From assembly GCA_963703165.1 (NCBI GenBank), contig OY969798.1:4774001-4838000 (forward strand): a DNA stretch of 64,000 nucleotides. The letters run 5' to 3'. The notes under the pieces are model-generated. The model made no database searches, was not told where the DNA came from, and saw only the letters and a list, made by a program, of their open reading frames with translations. Made by a program: the position numbers and the translations under genes. This stretch comes from JBQTKD01 sp963703165. Its GTDB lineage: Bacteria > Actinomycetota > Actinomycetes > Sporichthyales > Sporichthyaceae. Shown here one piece after another: positions 17,699-26,847 of the stretch; the first letter of the stretch is position 1; every line of letters starts with the position of its first letter.

Positions 17699-18472
17699 GA
17701 GCTCTTTGGTCAGTTTGCCGGTGGCCAGTTGGACGAGGCGTGCGGCGTTCTGGACGTCGGCACGGAGTTTGGCGGTAGGTCCGACCAGCGAGAGCGAGGC
17801 GCGGGCGGTTCCGTTGTGGTCCAGGACGGGGGCGGCCACGGAGGTCAGTCCGAGGACCTGTTCGTCGACGCTCAGGGCGTAGCCCTGGGCCACGGACTGC
17901 TGCAGGCTCGTGCGGTAGCGACGAGCGGCGAGGACGTCTTCGACGGGCAGACCGGGGACCGCGACGTTCATGCGGCCTTGGGTGAAGCGCGGGCTGTAGG
18001 CGTAGAGGAGTTTGCCCGAGCCGGTGGAGACCGAGGGGAGTCGGCGCTTGATGCTCGACCAGGTGTCCAGGTGCTCGCGGCCGACGATGCGTTCGAGGTA
18101 GAGGACGTCCTGGCCGTCGGGTACGCCGATGTGGGCGGTGTAGCCGGTGCGCTGGTGCAGGTCCTGCAGGATCGGCAGCGCCGCCTGGTGGACGTCGTTG
18201 CGGGTGACGGCGAGGTGGCCGAGTTCGTAGAGGTGCAGGCCGAGTCGGTAGCGGCCCGATTCTTCGTCTCGTACGGCGAATCCGCGGGCGCAGAGCGTGG
18301 TCAGGAGTCGGTGCGCGGTGCTCTTGGCGACGCCGATCTTGCGCGCGAGCTCGCTGACTCCGAACTCTTCGTTCTGGACGAAGCATTCGAGCAGGTCGAG
18401 GGCGGCGAGGACGGACTGCAGGCCGCCGGGACAGTCCGACTGGCGTTCTGCTTCGGCGAGGGCGGTAGTCAT
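17690..18472 (-). CDS. IclR-family regulator, copy 2
   Basis: This 260-residue protein is a near duplicate of the one at 15844-16626, with the same helix-turn-helix and effector regions; most of the 19 differences lie in the effector half and the last 40 residues. The start is MTTALAEAE, where the similarity to copy 1 begins. Upstream, between this gene and the divergent reductase, lie two CGTTCC-N7-GGAACG-type repeats, so it may autoregulate and control the reductase. A recent duplication around the third IclR gene is inferred. Confidence 0.9.
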   Translation of the reverse strand: MTTALAEAERQSDCPGGLQSVLAALDLLECFVQNEEFGVSELARKIGVAKSTAHRLLTTLCARGFAVRDEESGRYRLGLHLYELGHLAVTRNDVHQAALPILQDLHQRTGYTAHIGVPDGQDVLYLERIVGREHLDTWSSIKRRLPSVSTGSGKLLYAYSPRFTQGRMNVAVPGLPVEDVLAARRYRTSLQQSVAQGYALSVDEQVLGLTSVAAPVLDHNGTARASLSLVGPTAKLRADVQNAARLVQLATGKLTKELCL

Positions 18473-18560
18473 GGGCGATGACCCCAGGCTCTGTGGGAAG
18501 GGAGATGTGACGGGGACGTGCCGAGAATGTGTCCGAATACCACGACCCCGTAAAGCGATT

Positions 18561-18579
18561 CGTTCCACTGTGTGGAACG
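18561..18579. promoter_or_regulatory. IclR-type operator candidate, perfect
   Basis: CGTTCC-ACTGTGT-GGAACG is a perfect inverted repeat whose arms extend to seven bases (GTTCCAC/GTGGAAC). It lies in the divergent region between IclR copy 2 (88 bp from its start) and the reductase at 18658. Confidence 0.75.
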
Positions 18580-18600
18580 GCCCACCGAAGTCGGCCCCCA

Positions 18601-18619
18601 CGTTCTCGTAGCTGGAACG
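18601..18619. promoter_or_regulatory. IclR-type operator candidate, near-perfect
   Basis: CGTTCT-CGTAGCT-GGAACG differs by one base from the consensus. Its centre is 40 bp from the centre of the perfect site upstream, about four helical turns, so cooperative binding on one face of DNA is possible. It ends 38 bp before the reductase GTG. Confidence 0.6.
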
Positions 18620-18657
18620 TTCCGCCTCCCGCTCGAGGTGTCCCCGAAGCTGGCCGC

Positions 18658-19721
18658 GTGGCAACGTTCAAGGTGCGGATCGAGCCGATCGGCCGAACGG
18701 TCGAGTGTGCCGACGACCAGACGATCCTGGACGCCTGCCTGCGCCACGGCATCTGGACGCCGCACGCGTGCTCGCGCGGTACCTGTGGAACGTGCAAGGC
18801 CGACCTGCTGCAGCGGAACCACCCACATGGGCGACGAGTCGCAGACCTGTTTGACGAAGGCCGAAGCTGCGCGACGGCAAGCTCCTGCTGTGTTCGACCG
18901 TTCCCACCTCCGACCTCGTGATCGAAGCCCGCATGCCCGAGGTCGGAGGCCGGCGGCTCTTTCCGGTCCGGGACCGCGTCGGATGGGTGACGTCGATCGA
19001 AGACTGCGCCCGCGAGACGCGTCGGATCCACCTCGAACTCGACCAACCGCTGGACTTCGTCGCCGGGCAGTACGTGACGCTGCGGGTGCCGCACTGCAAC
19101 GTGCGGCGTTCCTACTCGCTGGCCAACTCGCCGACCGATCGCCGACGAATCGAGTTGCACGTGCGGCGCGAACCGGACGGCGAGGCCACCGATCGCTGGC
19201 TGTTTCGCGACGTCGCCCTGGGGCAGCAAGTAGACGTCTCCGGCCCCTACGGCGGCTTCCTGCTGCGCCTCGATCGACCCGAACCCGTGATCATGATCGC
19301 GGGCGGGACCGGGCTCGCACCGATCAAGTCGATGATCCGGTACGTCCTGGAGCAAGGCCATCTCCAGGATCTCTGCCTCTACCAGGGGGCCGATACGGCA
19401 GCCGACCTCTACGACGTCGAGTTCTTTCGTGAACTCGCCGACGCCTACCCTCAACAGTTCAGCTACGTCCCGTGTCTGTCCGGCGAGAGCTGGTCCGGTG
19501 CCCGTGGGCTGGCCACCGATGTGGTGACGGCCGACTTCAGCCGCGCTCGTGGGCACGTCGCTTACGTGTGCGGACCTCGCGCGATGGTAGAGGCAAGCGT
19601 CAAGGCCCTGATCGCCCTGCGGGTTCCGTCGCGGGACATCTTCCGCGAGACCTTCTACGACTACGCCGACAGGCTTGCCCTCAGCGAGACCGGCGCCAGT
19701 CAGGTGTTCGACCGGCAATGA
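18658..19721 (+). CDS. NAD(P)H:FAD:2Fe-2S monooxygenase reductase (frameshifted)
   Basis: The protein begins with a plant-type ferredoxin domain (TILDACLRHGIWTPHACSRG, then TCGTCKADLLQ). The FAD-binding RRSYSLANSP and the NAD-binding MIAGGTGLAPIKSMIRYV follow. A shift near 18820-18890 separates the ferredoxin end from the part containing the fourth cysteine (LLLCSTVPTSDLVIEA). Size and order match phenol-hydroxylase P5 and toluene-monooxygenase F proteins, about 350 residues. No hydroxylase is adjacent, so it may be the missing reductase of the 11.3-14.9 kb enzyme. The GTG start has weak upstream complementarity. It is followed by a strong terminator. Confidence 0.85.
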
Positions 19722-19727
19722 CTTGTT

Positions 19728-19758
19728 GGGCGCTCCTTCCCGGGACGGGGGAGCGCCC
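19728..19758 (+). terminator. hairpin terminator after the reductase
   Basis: GGGCGCTCC and GGAGCGCCC form a nine-base-pair stem six bases after the reductase stop, with a 13-base loop that itself can pair (CCCG/CGGG). Confidence 0.7.
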
Positions 19759-19932
19759 ACGTGAAGGACGCACCGGCGTGGGACGCGGCGGGACGTTCTG
19801 GGAGCGGGCGTGCATCGAGCGCGTCCGCTCCCCATCTTTTCGAGCTGATTGAGCGTCACAGTTCATCTCTGTAGGTAAAAGGTCAGGTTGATCTTGTTGC
19901 CCGTTTGGGGGGCGGCAGAGGCTTCCGTGGCT
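19759..19932. other. intergenic stretch before the ABC cassette
   Basis: Together with the operator candidate and leader up to 20044, this forms a gap of nearly 290 bases without a gene. It contains an unusually AT-rich patch around 19848-19885 for this DNA, where a promoter could lie, but I see no convincing -35/-10 pair. Confidence 0.4.
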
Positions 19933-19951
19933 CGTTCCGCATCTAGGAACG
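19933..19951. promoter_or_regulatory. IclR-type operator candidate, perfect
   Basis: CGTTCC-GCATCTA-GGAACG, a perfect inverted repeat, lies 93 bp upstream of the first gene of the ABC cassette. It links the importer to the oxygenase operons that carry the same element. Confidence 0.72.
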
Positions 19952-20044
19952 TGGCGGCCGGTTGAGAGATGCGCCACCTAACCTCCCGGAAATACGGCCA
20001 CATCGGCCCTGCCCAATCGACAGCACGCGGAGGTGGTGAGTTCA

Positions 20045-21136
20045 ATGAACTCGGCTCTGACACGCCGGCTCGCCGCACTCGGCTGCGTCGCCGCGATCTC
20101 GGCCACCGCCCTGGGCGTCGTCGCGGCGAGCGGCGACGACGACGGCGGCCGGGCCCAGGCGGCCACGGTGGCCCTGCCCTCCGCCGAGGTCCTGAAGTAC
20201 TGGACGGACGCCAAGACGACGCTGTCTCCGCTGTTGGTCTACGTGCGTCAGCTACCCCTGACGATCAAGGCCGTACAGAAGGCCGGCGGAACAGCCTCGG
20301 ACGGCCAGCTCAGCCAGGCCGGCGCAATGGCCGAGAGCTTCGCGACCGCCCGCGATCTCGTGGGCCGCATCGCGGTACCCGCGACGGCGCCGAGCGGGGT
20401 GGGCGAACTCCTGCAGGTCGCCTGCCAGCTCTACCGGCAGTCGGCACTTGCCCTGCCCGAGCTCCAGACCGCGACCGAGGGGCCCGCCCGGCTGGCGGTC
20501 GCCGCAGCGGGCGGCCGCGCTGCAGGCCCTCGGCGACCGCGTATTCGACCAGGCACGACGCGTTCTCGCGATCGACGCCGTGGGCCCGGACCAGGCGCCG
20601 GTCGAGTACCGCTACGTCCCGCCGGTTCCCGCGGTCGCCGATCTGCCCGGCGCGCCGGTGGCGGAGGGCTCCGCTCCGGCAGAATCTCGAGCGAGAACTC
20701 CGCGACGCCGCCGCGATCATCGACGACGCCGGCGCGGGGAGAACCGCGACACCCGCGGCAGGTGTGCGATCCCTGCGGACGATCGCCCGCGCCCTGGAGA
20801 CTCGCACCCGCGGGTCAGGGCGAGGACGTCACGGCGGCACGGCTCGCGATCTCGGTGGCGATCGTCGCCGAGGCGGCAGACGCGACGGGCAGACCAAGTC
20901 CACCGCAGCCCTGTTCCTGATCAGCAACGACGTGTGGAACCTCGCCACCACCCTGAGCTCGAAGCCGCATCTCGGCAATCAAGCAACTGGCCGCCCCCAA
21001 GCTCGAGCGCTCCGCCGTGTGGTTCGGCGGGGCGTTCGACGGGCGGCCGCCGGCGCTCAAGCCCGGCGAAGACGTGGGTTCCGGGCTGCCTGGCGGACTC
21101 CCTCCGATCGATCCCACCCAGATTCTGAAGGGCTGA
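20045..21136 (+). CDS. secreted protein of the ABC cassette, unknown family (frameshifted)
   Basis: I do not recognise this product. It starts with a signal peptide (RRLAALGCVAAISATALGVV) followed by a short acidic stretch and a mainly helical domain (VLKYWTDAKTTLSPLLVYVR). Later pieces in other frames read as one protein: ALGDRVFDQARRVLAIDAVG, RELRDAAAIIDDAGAG, STAALFLISNDVWNLATTLS and the C-terminus GGLPPIDPTQILKG. At least four single-base shifts lie between about 20500 and 20990; the total is about 360 residues. The stop is one base before the permease start. Export outside the membrane together with an importer suggests an envelope accessory role. Confidence 0.55.
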
Positions 21137-21137
21137 C

Positions 21138-23199
21138 ATGGACGTCGTTCTAACCCTGGCCGTTAGCGGCGTGATGATCGGCTCGCTGTACGGGCTCGTC
21201 GGCGCAACGGTCACGACAATGTTCCGCACGACCGGCACGTTGTCCTTCGCGCACGGCGGTTTCGCCCTGGTCGCGGCCTACAGCTACAACGGCATGGCCT
21301 GCGGGAAGACGGTCAGCGGTGGCCGCTGTACCGGCGATGCAGACGTTCCCGCCATGGGTGTCCGCGGTCCTCGCGGTGCTGCTCGCGGTAGTGGTCGCGC
21401 TGCTCGTGGAGCGCCTGGTGATGCGACCGCTCGCGGGCTCCTCGCCGGTCAACCGGATGATCGCCTCGGTCGCCGTGCTCAGTCTCTGCGCCGGCGTCTG
21501 CCTGCAGCTGAACGGCCCGCTCGCCAAGTCCATTCCGCAGCGGGGGCAGTTCCTGCCCGACGGCCGCTTCCGCCTCGCGGGCGTGAACATCGACTACCAG
21601 CGCGCGACGATCTTCGTCTTCGCGATCGTTCTCGTGGCGGTCATGATCGCCGTGTTCGCCTACACCTGGCTCGGGCTCGCGCTGCGTGCCTGCGGTCAGG
21701 CGCCTGACTCCGCACGCCTCATGGGCGTCCAGCCGAACCAGATCGCACGGGTCAACTGGGCCACCGCGGGCGTCGTGTCCGGCATCGCGGGAGTGCTGGT
21801 CGCGCCCATCACGGTGGTCAACTCCGGAACCTTCGTCTTCCTCATGGTCAAGGTCGTTGGAGCCTGCGTGATCGGTGGCCTGGTTTCGTTGCCCATCACC
21901 CTGGCCGGCGGCCTTCTCATCGGAGTCCTCGAGGCCGTCACACCGCACTACACCTCGCGGCCCGGCGCGGGAAGCGTCGTGGTGGCGGTAGTGGTCCTCG
22001 CAGCGGTCGTCATCAACCGCAAGCGACTCGCCTCGGAGACCAGCAGAACCCCGATCAGCACCCTCAAGCGGGTCAGCCGTGTCGACGCCTCCGTGTCGCT
22101 CTGGCTCGACGGGCTCCGCCGACTGATCGAGGGAGTGCCTCGGCCGTTGCGGTTCCTCCCGCCGGCCGCCCTCGTCTACTTCGTCGCGACCGACAGCTAC
22201 TACTCCTCCATCGGCATGAACGTGCTCTTCTACACCCTCGTCGTGCTGAGCCTGGTGGTCATGACCGGACTGTCGAATCAGCCCTCGCTCCTGCAGGCCG
22301 GCCTCGTCGGCATCGGCGCGTACACACTGGCGACGGGCGTGTCCAAGGGGATGTCCTTCGGTGCGGCGATGGCCCTCGCCATCGGCTTCGGAGCCCTCGG
22401 CGGAATCGTGGCCGGCGTCGTATCGATCTGGTTCCGCCGCCTGGAGTTCGCGATCATCACGCTCGTCCTCGGCGCGATCATTTCCGACTTCCTCCTTGCC
22501 GATCCGCGGCTCAAGGCCAGCATCCTCTCGCCGAACGTCTTCGGCCTCGACCTGCTGGACAGTCGCAAGTCGATCCGGTGATGGGAGCCGTCACCGTCGT
22601 GCTCTTCGTCCTGGTCGGGCGACTGCGGTCCTCCACCATCGGAACCGCGCTGCGCGCCTCGGCCGACATGGACGAGCGGGTCGGCCACTTCGCGATCAGC
22701 CCAGTCCGCTGGGAGATCGCCGCCTTCGCCCTCTCCGGTGGAATCGCCGCCTTCGCCGGCTGCATCTTCCTGCTGGTGTCCAACTCGGTGACGCCGTTCC
22801 AGTTCGGGCCGATCGTCTCGCTCACGCTGCTGGTCACCGCCGTCGTCGGCGGACTCGGCAGTCTCTACGGCGCGGTTCTGGCGGGGGTGCTGTTCGGCTA
22901 CGGACCGACGCTCCTGGCCAAGGCGTCGTCGGACACGGCCAACGCCTACCCGGCGATTCTCGCCGCCAGCCTCGCGCTGATCCTGCTGGTCAAGGCGCCC
23001 GACGGACTGTCCGGTCTGTTCCGACAGGCCAGTCGGAACCTGGGCAAGCTGCCCGCCGACGGCTCCGACGTCGTGTTCCGCGGGTACCCGCTGCAGCCGG
23101 CCGCCGCGAGTGCGCCCACGACGCCGGACGAGGCAATCCACCTCCGCCCCGGAACCCGACCTGCAACGTCCCGACATTCAGAAGGTTGGAGCGCGATGA
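21138..23199 (+). CDS. branched-chain-type ABC permease, LivH-LivM fusion (frameshifted)
   Basis: The N-terminal half is a LivH-like permease (SGVMIGSLYGLVGATVTTMF, TGTLSFAHGGFALVAAYSYN). The C-terminal half is LivM-like (LSNQPSLLQAGLVGIGAYTL and TALRASADMDERVGHFAI). The two are normally separate proteins, but a single uninterrupted frame from about 21330 to 22575 crosses the junction (near 22080-22200), so the fusion is real. One shift near 21330 and one near 22575 break the ends, and a third near 23150 restores a C-terminus ending GAR with an ATGA overlap to the next gene. The product would be about 687 residues. Confidence 0.78.
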
Positions 23200-24781
23200 C
23201 CGCCACCACCGCATTCGCCCCGCATCGACGAGCCAAGGAGAAGAACATGAAGGCGTCCTACGGCGTCGCGGCAGCCCTGGCGATCATCGCCGCCGCAACC
23301 GTTCCCGGTGGCGTGGCCAGAGCCTCGACCCCCATCCAGAGTCTGGCCGACATCTTCGACGCACGCGCGGACGGCGCAGCCTCCACGCTACTGCATCGAC
23401 GCTCCGGCCGTGCTCGTCGGCCAGCAGATCTGCGGCGGGTTCCTCCGCTCGACCGTCACCGCCACCACGGACCCGCGCGGTTTGGCGCTCGGCCGGGCTG
23501 GCGCCGGTGCCCAAGGTCAGCAGCATCCCGCTGATCATCCCGAACAACTTCCAGGGCATCCCGGTCCCCGAGCAGGTGCAGGCCGGTCTCAAGCAGATCA
23601 AGTTCAACAACATCCCCTCGCAGTGCCAGGCGGTCTTCCCCGAGCTCAACTCGGGCGACAGCGACCAGTCGTGCGGCGGGCCCACGTTCGGCGACACCGC
23701 CCTCGGGTTCATCGGCTCCGGTGCGAACGCGCGGGCATTCACCACCGGGGACGCCCAGAATCCCGACGCAGACCAGGACCGTCGGCGACGCTCGCGTCGC
23801 CTTCGCCAATCTGACGGGGCTTCAGTCGACCTACGACACCGTTCGATCGACTGCCGAAAGCGGTCTCAACGAGAACGGCATGCCGACCGGAAACGCGCGG
23901 ATGAACGCCGGTCGAATCGCCATCGCGGGCGGGTTGCTGACCATCGAAAACATCGTCTCCGCCACCACCGTCGCGTTCGCGGGATCGAAGGCGACCTCGG
24001 CGGCGCGCACGTCCTTCTCCTACGGGTCGGCCGCGTTCGCCGGGGTTCCCGTGGAGATCACGCCGGCGGGGCTGGTCGTGGCACAGGAGAAGGTACCCGG
24101 CCGAGCAGGCGGCGGCGATGACCAAGCAGCTCAACGAGGCGCTGGCCAACATGAACGGCTTCTCCGTGAAGCTGCTGCCCGCACCGCCGATCGAGGTGAC
24201 CGACGGTCTTGCGCGAGCGACCAGCGGAGGCATCCAGGTCTCCTACCGGGGCTCACCAGGGCACCGACGTCGTCTACACGCAGACCATCGGCGTCACGTC
24301 GGCCCAGGTCAGCGCGGTCACCGGTTCCGGCGGAACGTCCACCGACACTCCTGCCGCTGCCGCGAGCACCCCCGTTGCCGCCGCGCCGGTGGGAACCACC
24401 GACATCGTGGCGACCGATCCCTCCACCTCCGTGTTCCCGGCCGTCGACGACGGGGCGTTCGAGCCGACGTTCGACGACTCCGCACCTGCGGCCGACTTCG
24501 GGACGGACGTAGCCGCGATCGACGACGCCGCCGGGACGGACGTCGGTGCAGTCGAGCAGGCCGGGTCGGGCGTCCAGACGCAGACCCTCCGCTCGGTCGG
24601 GGACCAGGTGCTGCTCGCCGGCTTCCCGTCGAACGTCCAGCCGCTTTCGGCCTCGCGACTCGAAGGACTCTACCCGGCTTCTGTCTGCTCCTGCTCCTGC
24701 CCTCGTGGCCGCGCGCTTCCGGCGGATCCCGTTCCGCAGCCGGTGAGGGCCATGGCCCAGCCGCACGTCGGTGGCCCCTAG
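23196..24781 (+). CDS. large secreted protein of the ABC cassette, unknown family (frameshifted)
   Basis: I do not recognise the family. A signal peptide (GVAAALAIIAAATVPGGVARA) leads to a probably beta-rich region with paired cysteines (YCIDAPAVLVGQQICGGFLR, PSQCQAVFPELNSGDSDQSC). A region rich in Ala, Gly and Thr (NAGRIAIAGGLLTIENIVSA) follows, then an Ala/Pro/Thr linker near the end. At least six frame changes lie between about 23390 and 24680, so the C-terminus is uncertain. The start is either the ATG overlapping the permease stop or ATG 23247 before the signal peptide, the latter preceded by AAGGAGAAG. The mature protein would be around 480 residues. Confidence 0.5.
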
Positions 24782-24808
24782 CCAGATAGCGACCAGGAGG
24801 AATTCGAA

Positions 24809-25288
24809 ATGAACGCCAAGAAGCGCAACGACCAGACCGTGACAGTGGACCACCCGTTCTTCAGCACCGGCGCGGATCCCCTCCTGCACTCGGGCGGGCG
24901 GCCGCCGGCCCGGAGCAACGCCCGCCTCGACTGGCGCCAGGCGCTGGGCGTCGCCCTGATCGTCGGTCGGGCTGATCTCGCTCGTCGTCGGATACGTCGG
25001 GAGTCAGCGGCACCAAGGACACCTACGACCAGCTGAGCTACTTCCTCGGCCAACGGCATCGGCGGCGTGGCCGCCGATCGTCGTCGGCTCCACCCTGCTG
25101 ATCATCCGCGAGCACGTGGCGGACCGGCAGGCGATGGCGCAGCTCGACCGACGCCTCAGCTCGCATCGACCGTCGACTTCCCGCCGAGGCTCGCGCAGGA
25201 GCCCTCGCGTTCCGACACCGGGGCACACGCCAAGAACGCAAGCCAGAACGGCGCTCTGACCGGTGCCGCATCGGTGAGCCCCGCATGA
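24809..25288 (+). CDS. small membrane protein of the ABC cassette (frameshifted)
   Basis: A strong AGGAGG precedes the ATG. After a polar N-terminus, two membrane segments follow (WRQALGVALIV continuing in another frame as a Val/Gly/Leu-rich helix, then a helix ending TLLIIREHVADRQAMAQLDR). A basic and polar tail ends in GALTGAASVSPA. At least two or three shifts are needed near 24965, 25045 and 25155. The stop overlaps the ATPase start (ATGA). About 160 residues. The function is unknown; it could couple the secreted partners to the permease. Confidence 0.5.
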
Positions 25289-26062
25289 GCTCAGACGCGA
25301 TCCTGGAGACCCACGGCGTCACCGTCCGCTTCGGTGGCGTGATCGCCAACGACCAGGTCTCCGATGCGCTGCGCCGAGGGCGGGATCACGGCGCTCATCG
25401 GTCCGAACGGCGCGGGAAAGTCGACGTTCTTCGACGTGGCCACGGGAGGGCGCACCCCGAACGCGGGAAAGGTGCTGTTCGGCGGGCGCGACGTCACCCG
25501 GTCCTCGCGCGCCCACCGTGCGGAGCTCGGCATGGCCCGCACCTTCCAGAACCTGCAGGTCGTTCGCAGCATGACGGTGCTCGAGAACGTCATGGTGGGC
25601 ACCTTTCGCTACCACCGCTACGGACTGTTCGCCGCAGTGCTCGGCACGCCGAAGGTGCGGCGTTCGGCCCGCGACCTCAAGGTCGTCGCGATGCGCGCGC
25701 TCCGGACGGTGGGGCTGGAGCAGATCGCCCACCTGCCGCTCGACGGTCTCCCGTACGGAGACCTGCGCCGAATCGAGATCGCCCGCGCGCTCGCGATGGG
25801 GCCGCGGCTGCTCATGTTGGACGAGCCGGCGGCCGGCATGGACCGCCAGGAGACCGACGAGCTCGCGGAGGCTATCGGCGAGATGCGCAACCGGTGGGAA
25901 GTGAGCGTTCTCGTCGTCGAGCACGACATCAGCTTCATCCGTACCGTCGCCGACGAGGTGTTCGTCCTCGACTTCGGCCAGATCCTCGCCGGCGGACTAG
26001 CCGCCGACGTGCTGAGCGACCCCACCGTGATCGAGGCCTACCTGGGGACAGTGGATGCTTGA
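25285..26062 (+). CDS. livG: ABC transporter ATPase, LivG type (frameshifted)
   Basis: This is a nucleotide-binding subunit of a branched-chain amino acid type importer. Walker A is LIGPNGAGKST, Walker B is LLMLDEPAAGM and the switch histidine is in VVEHD. The signature is LPYGDLRRIEIARAL, the LivG-type variant of LSGGQ. One shift near 25370 separates the first 28 residues (MSSDAILETHGVTVRFGGV) from the rest. It overlaps the preceding and following genes by ATGA or a similar coupling. The LivG name is a family name; the substrate need not be an amino acid. Confidence 0.85.
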
Positions 26063-26762
26063 GCTACGCGGAGTCGAAGGATCAGTACGGCGGCATCCGG
26101 GCGCTGCGCGACTTCAACGTCACGATCACGCCCGGGTCGACGACGGCCCTGCTCGGGCGCAACGGCGCCGGCAAGTCGACGGCGCTGAAGCTCATGGCCG
26201 GCAGCCTGCTTCCGAGTGCCGGACAGGTCACGTGGAACGGGCGATCGATCGCGGGCAAGCCTCCGGAAGAGCGGGTCAAGCTCGGGATCGCCCTCGTCCC
26301 CGAGGGCCGCGGCATGTTTCCCGGCCTGACGGTCGAAGAGAACCTGCGCGTCGGCGCCTACGTAGACAAGCCGCCCGCGCGAGAACTCGCCGAGCGACTC
26401 GAACTCGCGTTCACCCGGCTACCCACGCTCAAGCGACTGCGCAAGAGCTACGCGGGCCGCCTGTCGGGCGGAGAGCAGCAGATGCTGACCGTCGCGCGGG
26501 CCCTGATGGGCAACCCGAAGGTGCTGCTGCTCGACGAGCCTTCGCTGGGCCTCGCGCCCAAGATCGTCGAAGAGCTCTACGTGCTCTTCGGCTCGCTCCG
26601 CGACGGCGTGCTCGCGATGGTCCTGGTCGAGCAGTACGTGTCGTACGCGCTGGGCCTGTGCGACTACGCCGTCGTCCTGGAGAACGGCGAGGTCGACCGC
26701 GCACGGCACCGCGCAGGAACTGCAGCAGGCAGAACGCTCTGTCCGAGGCCTACCTCGGCTGA
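26055..26762 (+). CDS. livF: ABC transporter ATPase, LivF type (frameshifted)
   Basis: This second ATPase has Walker A LLGRNGAGKSTALKL, signature GRLSGGEQQMLTVARAL, Walker B VLLLDEPSLGLAP and a switch motif in which the usual histidine is glutamine (LVEQYV), as is normal in LivF. The N-terminus (MLELRGVE) joins the main frame by a shift near 26080. Two closing shifts near 26690-26735 restore the C-terminus LSEAYLG. The start overlaps the LivG stop. About 235 residues. Confidence 0.85.
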   Translation: MLELRGVEGSVRRHPGAARLQRHDHARVDDGPARAQRRRQVDGAEAHGRQPASECRTGHVERAIDRGQASGRAGQARDRPRPRGPRHVSRPDGRREPARRRLRRQAARARTRRATRTRVHPATHAQATAQELRGPPVGRRAADADRRAGPDGQPEGAAARRAFAGPRAQDRRRALRALRLAPRRRARDGPGRAVRVVRAGPVRLRRRPGERRGRPRTAPRRNCSRQNALSEAYLG

Positions 26763-26847
26763 GCCCACGAACGCGCGACCCGAGGGTGGCGCTGGCACGG
26801 CATTTGGACAATCCGCCCCTCCGACGCACTAGAAGAGGAGTGCTGCC

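Noticed and set aside
15752..19859. Long minus-strand frames rich in Arg, Pro and His across the IclR region
   Set aside because: They are in a different phase from the IclR proteins on the same strand, have the composition of GC-rich shadow frames and show no family motif.
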